Shown: positions 12,606 through 18,835 of the stretch, piece by piece
Layout: every line of letters starts with the position of its first letter
Position numbering within the stretch: position 1 is the stretch's first letter
DNA from: JBDRMN01 sp043812055
Lineage (GTDB): Bacteria; Patescibacteriota; Gracilibacteria; JAHISY01
NCBI GenBank assembly: GCA_043812055.1
Contig: JBDRMN010000047.1
Location: forward strand, 1 to 19,684
Length of the DNA stretch: 19,684 bases
Direction: 5' to 3'
Translations under genes and position numbers: made by a program
Notes under the pieces: generated by a model
Databases searched by the model: none
What the model was told of the DNA's origin: nothing
The model's input: only the letters and a program-made list of their open reading frames with translations

Positions 12606-14468
12606 TTAATCTCTCTTTAAAACTGCCAAAAAAGCTTCTTGAGGTAGGGTTACTTTCCCAAACTGCTTCATGCGCTTCTTCCCTGCTTTCTGCTTTTTGA
12701 GCAGTTTGTTTTTACGCGTGACGTCACCGCCATAGAGTTTTTCCGTGACGTCTTTGCGGAAGGCGGAGAGGGTTTCGCGGGCGATGATACGGGCGCCGAT
12801 TGCAGCCTGGATGGGGATGACGAAGTTGGCCCGGGGGATAATTTTTTTCAGTTTTTTACAAAGGTTGATACCAACCGCCCGGGCTTCGGATTTGTGGACG
12901 ATGAAGGAGAGCGCATCCACTTTTTCTCCGGCAACCAGGACGTCGAGTTTCTCCAGTTCTTCCGCCCGGAATTCCAAAAACTCGTAACTCATACTCGCGT
13001 AACCGCTCGAAATGTTCTTGAGCTTGTCATAAAAGTCGGTGATGATACTGGCCAGCGGAATCTCGTATTCAGTCAGCGCCCGCTCGGGGTCGAGGAAGGA
13101 GAGATTCTTTTGCCTGCCCCGACCTGCAGTCGCCAGTTCCAGCACGGCACCCAGGTAACGCTTGGGTGTAATAATTTCGAGCTTCACCCAGGGTTCACAC
13201 AGCTCCGCGTAGGTGCTCGCCTCAGGGAGTTCGCTGGGGTTGGATAATTGTTGGATCTGGCCGTTCCCCAGGACAAGCTCGTATTTCACGCTAGGGGCGG
13301 TAATGATCAAATCCAGATTGTATTCGCGTTCCAATCTCTCCTGGACGATCTCCATGTGGAGCAGGCCGAGGAAGCCGCAACGGAAGCCAAAGCCAAGGGC
13401 GCTGGATTGCTCAGGTTCGAAAGTCAGTGCAGCGTCGTTCAGGCTCAGTTTCTCCAGAGCCTCGCGCAGGGCAGGGTAGTCATCCGCATCGCTGGCGAAG
13501 ACTCCGGCGAAGACAAAGGGGGTGACTTTTTTGTAGCCGGGTAATGGTTCAGGGTTCTTGGTTCCCGGTTCTTGGTTCCGCCGATTACTTTGCCAAACCG
13601 TTTCACCAACCCGGGCATCGCGCACACTTTTTAGCCCGGTAATGATGTAGCCAATCTCTCCGGCATTAATCGAGGACGTGGGGGAATATTGGGGCTTGAA
13701 GCAGCCGACTTCGAGCGCTTCAAACTTTGCATTGGCTCGGAGTAATTTCAAGCGATCACCCTTCTTGATCTCTCCGGAGAAATTCCGTACGTAAATCACC
13801 ACTCCGCGGTAGGTATCGAAGATAGAATCGAAGATAAGAGCTTTGGTCTCAGTTGGTTCTTGGTTCTTGGTTCTTGGCTCTGGAACTCGTTCCACAATTG
13901 CCTCTAAGATTTTTTCACAGTTAGTCCCTTCTTTGGCGGAAATTTCGATGATTTCTGATTCTGGTATGCTCAGGACATTTTCAATTTCCGTCTTGATCCT
14001 GGCGGGATCGGCAGCAGGGAGGTCGATTTTATTAACGACAGGAATAATCGTGAGGTTGGCCTCGAGAGCGGCGTAAACATTCGCCAAAGTCTGGGCCTCA
14101 ATTCCCTGGGTGGCGTCGATTACGAGCAAAGCGCCTTCGACAGCTTTTAAACTTCGGGAGACTTCGTACTGAAAATCGGCATGACCGGGAGTATCGATTA
14201 AATTCAGTTGATAGTTTCCAGTTTCCAGTTCCCAGTTTTTGGAGTTCGCTGCGCTCACCTTTTTTTTATTTTTATAAAAATAGTCCATGCGAACAGGCTG
14301 TAACTTAATCGTGATTCCTCTTTCCTGTTCTAATTCCATCGTATCGAGGTGCTGAGCGCGCATTTCGCGTTTAGCAACTGTTTTCGTCAGTTCGAGCAAA
14401 CGGTCGGCGAGTGTCGATTTGCCATGATCAATATGGGCGATGATGCAGAAGTTGCGGATGTTGTGCAT
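12606..14468 (-). CDS. lepA: Elongation factor 4 (LepA), ribosome-associated GTPase
   Basis: LepA/EF4 is a translational GTPase that acts on the ribosome. The GTPase motifs are clear: AHIDHGKST (11-19), RGITIK (50-55), DTPGHAD (92-98), NKID (146-149) and SAK (177-179). The EF-G-like domains and LepA-specific C-terminal domain (basic, with GKKRMKQFGKV near the end) follow. It has 620 residues against about 600 usual. The excess matches three short segments encoded by heptamer arrays: about residues 77-88 (NWELETGNYQ), 196-207 (EPRTKNQEPTE) and 297-308 (NQEPGTKNPEP). All lie between conserved blocks and keep the frame. No Shine-Dalgarno precedes the ATG; a TAAAAT box lies about 78 bp upstream. 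Confidence 0.97.
   Translation of the reverse strand: MHNIRNFCIIAHIDHGKSTLADRLLELTKTVAKREMRAQHLDTMELEQERGITIKLQPVRMDYFYKNKKKVSAANSKNWELETGNYQLNLIDTPGHADFQYEVSRSLKAVEGALLVIDATQGIEAQTLANVYAALEANLTIIPVVNKIDLPAADPARIKTEIENVLSIPESEIIEISAKEGTNCEKILEAIVERVPEPRTKNQEPTETKALIFDSIFDTYRGVVIYVRNFSGEIKKGDRLKLLRANAKFEALEVGCFKPQYSPTSSINAGEIGYIITGLKSVRDARVGETVWQSNRRNQEPGTKNPEPLPGYKKVTPFVFAGVFASDADDYPALREALEKLSLNDAALTFEPEQSSALGFGFRCGFLGLLHMEIVQERLEREYNLDLIITAPSVKYELVLGNGQIQQLSNPSELPEASTYAELCEPWVKLEIITPKRYLGAVLELATAGRGRQKNLSFLDPERALTEYEIPLASIITDFYDKLKNISSGYASMSYEFLEFRAEELEKLDVLVAGEKVDALSFIVHKSEARAVGINLCKKLKKIIPRANFVIPIQAAIGARIIARETLSAFRKDVTEKLYGGDVTRKNKLLKKQKAGKKRMKQFGKVTLPQEAFLAVLKRD
13546..13580. repeat. Five GGTTCNN heptamers inside lepA
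   Basis: Units are GGTTCAG, GGTTCTT, GGTTCCC, GGTTCTT and GGTTCCG (35 bp). On the minus strand they encode the NQEPGTKNPEP segment of LepA. Confidence 0.92.
13848..13882. repeat. GGTTCTT heptamer array inside lepA
   Basis: Three perfect GGTTCTT units at 13855-13875 are flanked by CTCAGTT and GGCTCTG, again about 35 bp. They encode the EPRTKNQEPTE segment between GTPase motif G5 and domain II. Confidence 0.9.
14205..14239. repeat. Five CAGTTNN heptamers inside lepA
   Basis: Units are CAGTTGA, TAGTTTC, CAGTTTC, CAGTTCC and CAGTTTT (35 bp). They encode the NWELETGNYQ segment just before the DTPG motif. Confidence 0.88.
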
Positions 14469-14473
14469 GAAAG

Positions 14474-14509
14474 TTGCTAAGGTGCTTAAGGTTTGTAAGG
14501 TTAATAAGG
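14474..14509. repeat. Nonamer array (four NNNNTAAGG-like units) upstream of lepA
   Basis: Units are TTGCTAAGG, TGCTTAAGG, TTTGTAAGG and TTAATAAGG, ending in AAGG every 9 bp. The array fills the lepA 5' leader, starting 6 bp from the ATG. Confidence 0.8.
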
Positions 14510-14545
14510 AGGATGCAGAAGTATCCCGGTCGGGGATATGCGAGG

Positions 14546-14551
14546 ATTTTA
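14546..14551 (-). promoter_or_regulatory. Possible -10 box of lepA
   Basis: TAAAAT on the minus strand, preceded by CGC, would start transcription near 14539 and give a leader of about 70 nt. The leader would begin with a small TATCCC/GGGATA hairpin and then carry the nonamer array. There is no clear -35. Confidence 0.3.
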
Positions 14552-14561
14552 GCGGAAGTTA

Positions 14562-14601
14562 GGTCTTTAGGTTCTTAGGTTCTTAGGTCTTTGGGTTTCC
14601 A
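14562..14601. repeat. Octamer array (five GGTYYTTA-like units)
   Basis: Units are GGTCTTTA, GGTTCTTA, GGTTCTTA, GGTCTTTG and GGTTTCCA. It lies between the divergent lepA and PBP genes. Confidence 0.85.
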
Positions 14602-14612
14602 GACCATTCGGC

Positions 14613-14668
14613 ATTTTTAAAATTTAAAACTTAAAATTTCCTATCCCCTAGAACCTAGAACCTAGAAC
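14613..14668. repeat. Heptamer array grading from A/T-rich units to CTAGAAC
   Basis: Phase-locked heptamers read ATTTTTA, AAATTTA, AAACTTA, AAATTTC, CTATCCC, then three perfect CTAGAAC units. The array ends 7 bp before the PBP promoter's TG. Confidence 0.75.
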
Positions 14669-14675
14669 CTGAATT

Positions 14676-14684
14676 TGCTACACT
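14676..14684 (+). promoter_or_regulatory. PBP gene promoter, extended -10
   Basis: TGC-TACACT ends 7 nt before TTG 14692 and 10 nt before ATG 14695. The mRNA would have at most a few leader bases. No Shine-Dalgarno is present. Confidence 0.55.
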
Positions 14685-14694
14685 GCGGGGGTTG

Positions 14695-16971
14695 ATGCAT
14701 TCGCGTTATCCTCTCCACACTACCCGTAGACATAGTTCAGCCAATCGCTTTCAGATTCTTTTTTATGTGGCGATTTTTTTCTTTGCGATTGTGATAGGGA
14801 AGCTGGTGTGGTTGCAGATTATCAACGCGAGTGAGTATCGTCTGCTTGCCGAAGAGCAGAATTCTCGCGGAGTGGTGCTGCCGGCTCGGCGAGGCAACAT
14901 CTACGCGAAAGATTACCGAACAGATGAACTGCATCCGCTGGCGCAAAACAGTACTACTTATACGATTTTTGCGGATCCGCTTTTGATTGAGGAAGGGACG
15001 GATGCCCAGGTGGCGGAATCTCTGTCGTTGTTTTTGTGGAGTGAGGGTGTTCCGAAGGAGTTGACAGAGCTGTCGGGGGACGACGCCAACGAGGGGGCAG
15101 CAGTGAAGCTGGATTCGCGGCAGGAATTTCAGCGAGTCCTGACGACGAAAATTGCCACCAAAAATGTGGTACGACGGGAATTACACGACATTGACGAAGA
15201 AGAAATCAGGCTTGTTCAGGATGCTTTTTTGCCTGGGGTTTCCGCTGCCGGAGAGATTCTCGTGATTAACCCTACACTGATCGACAACCCGGAGGATACG
15301 GCGACGAAGCTAGCCACTATCCTCGCGACTGACTACGATGAAGTTTATCCACTAATGATTCGCAAAAAAGTTCGTTACATTCGTCTGGCTTCGCGAGTGG
15401 CTCCGGTAGTGAAAGATGAGATTCTGCTACTTGGAATCCGGGGAGTGGGGGCGATCCCGGAGTATCGGCGAGTCTATCCTGAGGGCAGCTTGGCCTCCCA
15501 AGTGATCGGCTTCCTCGATCATGATGAGCAGGGTGTTTATGGAGTGGAGGGGGCCTTGGACAAGACTCTGCGAGGCAAAGACGGTTTGCGACAGACTCAA
15601 GTCGATCCCTTCAATCGGCAGATCACAGTGGGGGATGTGGCGATCCAGGATGCTATCGATGGGAACTCGATTGTACTGACGCTTGATCGGGTAGTGCAAG
15701 AGATCGTCGAACGGGAACTCGCCAAAACGGTTGACTTCCAACGGGCAGACAGCGGGCAGGCAATTGTCATGGATCCCTTCACCGGAGCGATCCTGGCGCT
15801 GGCTCACTATCCGACCTTCGATCCCAATCACTACGGTAGTGTTTACAATCGGGAGGAATTGATTAAAAAGGAAAAAACCAGGAAGTGGCTGGACGAAGAA
15901 GGCAACGTGCACGAAGAGGCGGAGGAATGGTGGGAGACGGAAGCGGGGGAAAAAGCGGTCACCGAATGGGGGATCGAGTACATTGTCCGGGCGGGTTACC
16001 GCTATCCTGTTTTTACCGAGTACTGTGAGGGTGAACCCTGCCGTAAGTCGATTTACGAAAACCGCCTGGGTGAAGGTGTCTTCACACTCAAGGTAGCCAC
16101 TGATCCCTATGAGCCGGGTAGTGTTTTCAAACCTATGGTGATGGCGATGGCGCTGGATAGTGGTGAGGTTACTCCTTTTTCACGGGCTCTCTACAACGGT
16201 CCGGTTGAGCTGGACGAGGTCAATTACCGTACCGGCAAGCCGATCGTGATCAAAAACGCCGAGGGTCTCTACCACGGGCAGGAGACAATGACCGAAGTGA
16301 TCGAACATTCGAGTAACATTGGCATGACTTTCGTAGCCCAGACACTCGGCCGGGCAATTTTTTACGACTACCTCAAGAACTTCGGTTTTGGGGAAAGATG
16401 TGAGGTGGAGTTCAAGGGTGAGGATACAGGCCAGTTTGAGAACTACACGAAGTGGAGTGAGAGTGAGCTTGTGACGAAAGCCTTCGGGCAGGGACTAACG
16501 GTGAATCTCTTCCAGATGGCGGCGGCTTATTCCGTTTTGGCAAACGGAGGATTGCTGATGAAGCCTTACGTCGTCGATGAGGAAATTCTGCCGGATGGTC
16601 GCCGTATCAAGACTGAACCCACGACAGTCCGCCGGGTGATCAATCCCGAAACTTCCCGCGAGATTACCCAGATCTTGGTGAGCTCAGTAAAAAATGGCTA
16701 CGCTAAACCGGGTGGTGTCGAGGGATATTTCGTCGCTGGCAAGACGGGCACGAGTCAGACTTATTTGCGTGGGAAAGCTTTGAACGATTTAGGCACGACA
16801 ATCGTAGCTTTCGGAGGCTACGCGCCGGCGACTGATCCGAAATTTGTCTTGATCGTGAAAGTTGACCGCCCCCGCCTCAGTGAATGGGGGGCGAGTGTGG
16901 CGGCTCCGGTTTTTCAGAAAATTGCGGAGGAACTGCTCACGAATTATTTTGCGATACCGCCAGGAGAGTAG
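14695..16971 (+). CDS. ftsI: Class B penicillin-binding protein (FtsI/PBP3-like transpeptidase)
   Basis: This 758-residue protein cross-links peptidoglycan. It has a short basic cytoplasmic tail, one membrane anchor (about 19-42), a dimerisation domain that includes the RRGNIYAKD strand, and a transpeptidase domain. Catalytic motifs are SVFK (S476-K479), SSN (539-541) and KTG (683-685). YEPGS before the catalytic lysine is closer to division-type FtsI than to PBP2, so septal synthesis is the likelier role. An unusual charged segment of about 85 residues (around 380-465, rich in Glu, Lys and Trp, with a CEGEPC pair) lies between DPNHY and the SxxK motif, where homologues have roughly 20. An in-frame TTG at 14692 directly precedes the chosen ATG and may be the true leaderless start. 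The UAG stop is also the start of a heptamer array. Confidence 0.93.
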   Translation: MHSRYPLHTTRRHSSANRFQILFYVAIFFFAIVIGKLVWLQIINASEYRLLAEEQNSRGVVLPARRGNIYAKDYRTDELHPLAQNSTTYTIFADPLLIEEGTDAQVAESLSLFLWSEGVPKELTELSGDDANEGAAVKLDSRQEFQRVLTTKIATKNVVRRELHDIDEEEIRLVQDAFLPGVSAAGEILVINPTLIDNPEDTATKLATILATDYDEVYPLMIRKKVRYIRLASRVAPVVKDEILLLGIRGVGAIPEYRRVYPEGSLASQVIGFLDHDEQGVYGVEGALDKTLRGKDGLRQTQVDPFNRQITVGDVAIQDAIDGNSIVLTLDRVVQEIVERELAKTVDFQRADSGQAIVMDPFTGAILALAHYPTFDPNHYGSVYNREELIKKEKTRKWLDEEGNVHEEAEEWWETEAGEKAVTEWGIEYIVRAGYRYPVFTEYCEGEPCRKSIYENRLGEGVFTLKVATDPYEPGSVFKPMVMAMALDSGEVTPFSRALYNGPVELDEVNYRTGKPIVIKNAEGLYHGQETMTEVIEHSSNIGMTFVAQTLGRAIFYDYLKNFGFGERCEVEFKGEDTGQFENYTKWSESELVTKAFGQGLTVNLFQMAAAYSVLANGGLLMKPYVVDEEILPDGRRIKTEPTTVRRVINPETSREITQILVSSVKNGYAKPGGVEGYFVAGKTGTSQTYLRGKALNDLGTTIVAFGGYAPATDPKFVLIVKVDRPRLSEWGASVAAPVFQKIAEELLTNYFAIPPGE

Positions 16972-17003
16972 GGAATAGGTTTTAGGTGCTAGAGACTAGG
17001 GAA
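16969..17003. repeat. Five TAGGNNN heptamers starting at the PBP stop codon
   Basis: Units are TAGGGAA, TAGGTTT, TAGGTGC, TAGAGAC and TAGGGAA (35 bp). The first three bases are the UAG stop of the PBP gene. Two degenerate heptamers (TTTCAAA, TTTTAAA) follow at 17004-17017. Confidence 0.85.
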
Positions 17004-17025
17004 TTTCAAATTTTAAAACAAAGTA

Positions 17026-17089
17026 ACTTAAAGACTCAAAGACCCAAAAACCCAAAGACCCAAAGACCCAACAACCCAATAACCTAAAG
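17026..17089. repeat. Eight ACCCAAAG-like octamers overlapping the gap stop
   Basis: Units run ACTTAAAG, ACTCAAAG, ACCCAAAA, ACCCAAAG, ACCCAAAG, ACCCAACA, ACCCAATA and ACCTAAAG. The last unit contains the gap stop codon (17084-17086). This is the reverse complement of the GGTCTTTA family, so array orientation differs between sites. Confidence 0.9.
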
Positions 17090-18082
17090 TCTCTCCGCTG
17101 CCAGCTCAGCTAATTCCACCAAACGATTCGCATAACCCCACTCATTGTCATACCAAGAAATGACCTTCACCATATTATCGATAACGAGGGTGTTTTCGGC
17201 ATCGACAATCGAACTTCTAGGATCGGCAACATAGTCGGCGGAAACAAGGGGGCGGATTTCGAAGCCGAGGATACCTTTCAGTTCTTTTTTACTGGCGTTT
17301 TCGAGAGCTGCATTCACGTCTTCCGCGCTGGCGGATTTACCCAGCTCAGCGACGAAGTCGACGACAGAAACTGTGGGTGTCGGTACACGCAGGGCGATGC
17401 CAGTTAGCTTACCTTTCAGCTCAGGCAGGACTTCCCCGACAGCTTTGGCCGCGCCGGTGGAAGTTGGGATGATGGAAAGGGCGGCGGCGCGGGAGCGACG
17501 GGGATCTTTGTGGGGAGCGTCAATCAAGCGCTGGTCACTCGTGTAGGCGTGGATGGTCGTCATGAGGCCCTTTTCAATGCCGAAATTTTCGTGTAACACT
17601 TTCGCCACCGGAGCGAGACAGTTGGTTGTGCAGCTGGCGTTGCTCACAACTGGCTGCTTCTTCGGGTCGTAACTGTCGCAGTTCACTCCGCGGACGAAAG
17701 TTCCGTCGACTCCTTTCCCGGGAGCGGAAATGATTACTGACTTGGCGCCAGCGGTGATGTGCTTGGCAGCCCCTTCACGATCGCAGAAGAAACCGGTTGA
17801 CTCGATCACGATATCGACTCCGAGCTCTTTCCAGGGAAGCGCGGCCGGATCTTTCTCGGCGAGAACTTTGAGCTCCTTCCCGTTTACAGTTAGCGAACTC
17901 TTGCCGACTTTTACCTCACCGTCGAATTTTCTGTAAACCGAATCGAATTCGAAAAGATGCGCAAGCGTTTCCGGCGGAACGAGATCATTGATTGCCACGA
18001 TCTCGAGGGAGGAGTCTTTGGCGAGTGCGGCTCGGAGAGTTTGGCGACCGATGCGGCCGAATCCGTTGATGGCGATTTTCAT
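17084..18082 (-). CDS. gap: Glyceraldehyde-3-phosphate dehydrogenase
   Basis: GapA-type glycolytic enzyme that oxidises and phosphorylates glyceraldehyde 3-phosphate. Its 332 residues match the family length. The NAD-binding INGFGRIGR is at 5-13, the adenosine-binding acidic residue D33 is in IAIND-like context, the active-site SNASCTTNCLAPV is at 147-159 (catalytic C151), H178 is in TIHAYTSDQ, the phosphate-binding STGAAKAVG is at 208-216, and SWYDNEWGY lies near the end. With pgi it supports a working glycolytic route. It converges with the PBP gene across 112 bp of tandem repeats with no hairpin terminator. The leader is a heptamer array; a TATTAT at 18142-18137 (minus) is a weak -10 candidate. 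Confidence 0.98.
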   Translation of the reverse strand: MKIAINGFGRIGRQTLRAALAKDSSLEIVAINDLVPPETLAHLFEFDSVYRKFDGEVKVGKSSLTVNGKELKVLAEKDPAALPWKELGVDIVIESTGFFCDREGAAKHITAGAKSVIISAPGKGVDGTFVRGVNCDSYDPKKQPVVSNASCTTNCLAPVAKVLHENFGIEKGLMTTIHAYTSDQRLIDAPHKDPRRSRAAALSIIPTSTGAAKAVGEVLPELKGKLTGIALRVPTPTVSVVDFVAELGKSASAEDVNAALENASKKELKGILGFEIRPLVSADYVADPRSSIVDAENTLVIDNMVKVISWYDNEWGYANRLVELAELAAERL

Positions 18083-18085
18083 AAC

Positions 18086-18132
18086 TTGGAAGTTAGAGGT
18101 TGGAGATTTGAAATTAGAATTAAGATTGGAAG
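18086..18132. repeat. Degenerate heptamer array in the gap leader
   Basis: Units are TTGGAAG, TTAGAGG, TTGGAGA, TTTGAAA, TTAGAAT and TAAGATT, then TTGGAAG again after a phase slip. It starts 3 bp upstream of the gap ATG. Confidence 0.7.
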
Positions 18133-18189
18133 TTTGATAATACAGTCTGTCGGCCAGTTTAGAGCTTTTCTTTTTTCTAGAGAAGTGGC

Positions 18190-18195
18190 TAAAAT
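18190..18195 (+). promoter_or_regulatory. Possible -10 box of the HIT gene
   Basis: TAAAAT, preceded by GTGGC, would start transcription near A18202 and give a leader of about 20 nt. That leader contains CCCCCTCC, not a Shine-Dalgarno. No clear -35. Confidence 0.35.
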
Positions 18196-18221
18196 TTGTT
18201 CAGAAATTAACCCCCTCCAAA

Positions 18222-18569
18222 ATGGCTGAAGAGTGCATTTTTTGCAACATCGCACAAGGTAAGGCTCCGGCGAGTGTGGAGTACGAGGATGATCTGGTGG
18301 TGGCCTTCAACGACATCAATCCCCAGGCACCGGTGCACATCTTGATCGTCTCGAAAAACCACTTATCCTCGATTGTGGATATACACGAGGATGATGAGGA
18401 GCTAATCGGACACATGGTGTGGGTGGGGCGGAAATTGGCGGAAAATCGTCAGCTGGAAGGTTATAAGTTGATTTTCAATGTGGGGAAGAAGGGCGGACAG
18501 ATTATTTTTCACCTGCACCTGCATTTGCTGGGGGGCTGGGAGAAGAAGCCGACCGAAGTCAAGATTTGA
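18222..18569 (+). CDS. HIT-family nucleotide-binding protein
   Basis: The 115-residue protein carries the histidine triad motif FHLHLHLLGG (H97, H99, H101; H101 corresponds to the nucleophile) and the HINT-branch N-terminus ECIFCNIAQGKAPASVEYEDD. C5 and C8 match the zinc-binding CxxC of many HINT proteins. Such enzymes hydrolyse purine phosphoramidates and acyl-adenylates in the cytoplasm; the cellular role is broad. Length is normal. It is divergent from gap across 139 bp and ends about 265 bp before the PKD gene. The start ATG is the only one that gives the complete N-terminal motif. Confidence 0.96.
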   Translation: MAEECIFCNIAQGKAPASVEYEDDLVVAFNDINPQAPVHILIVSKNHLSSIVDIHEDDEELIGHMVWVGRKLAENRQLEGYKLIFNVGKKGGQIIFHLHLHLLGGWEKKPTEVKI

Positions 18570-18669
18570 GATTTTTTAAGATTATGGCAGGAAGTTTAAG
18601 GGTTTGTTGCTTGCCTGTTTGGTTTCAGAATTTCTAAATCTCAAGTACCAATTTCCAAATAAACTCCAA

Positions 18670-18764
18670 GCACTAATTTACTTCGTTTAGTGCAGGTTCA
18701 GGTGTGCCAGGGGCCACCTGAACCGATTTGGTTTTTTGGACCAGGTGGACTAGCGTCACACCTG
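18670..18764. repeat. Cluster of three hairpins between the HIT and PKD genes
   Basis: Hairpin 1 pairs GCACTAA (18670-18676) with TTAGTGC (18687-18693). Hairpin 2 pairs GGTTCAGGTG (18695-18704) with CACCTGAACC (18715-18724) and shares its arm with the hairpin at 173-195. Hairpin 3 pairs CAGGTG (18742-18747) with CACCTG (18759-18764). A T6 run at 18732-18737 downstream of hairpin 2 may give terminator activity for the HIT gene, but its distance from the stem weakens the case. No gene is seen in 18570-18835. Confidence 0.65.
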
Positions 18765-18800
18765 CTCCTGCGGTAAGGATTTATAACCAGTAGTATTTTC

Positions 18801-18829
18801 TTGCAAAACACCTCTTTTTATGTTAGAAT
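18801..18829 (+). promoter_or_regulatory. Strong leaderless promoter of the PKD gene
   Basis: TTGCAA (-35, 18801-18806), a 17-bp spacer ending in TGT, and TAGAAT (-10, 18824-18829) lie 6 nt before ATG 18836. The expected transcription start is the A of the ATG. This is the most complete promoter in the window. Confidence 0.75.
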
Positions 18830-18835
18830 ATTAAG

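Noticed and set aside
12606..14468. Frameshifts or sequencing errors in lepA
   Set aside because: The frame is intact through all conserved motifs; the extra segments coincide with repeat arrays.
18132..18145. TATTAT as a firm gap promoter
   Set aside because: There is no -35, the TG spacing is wrong, and the leader would be about 50 nt; mentioned only as a weak candidate.
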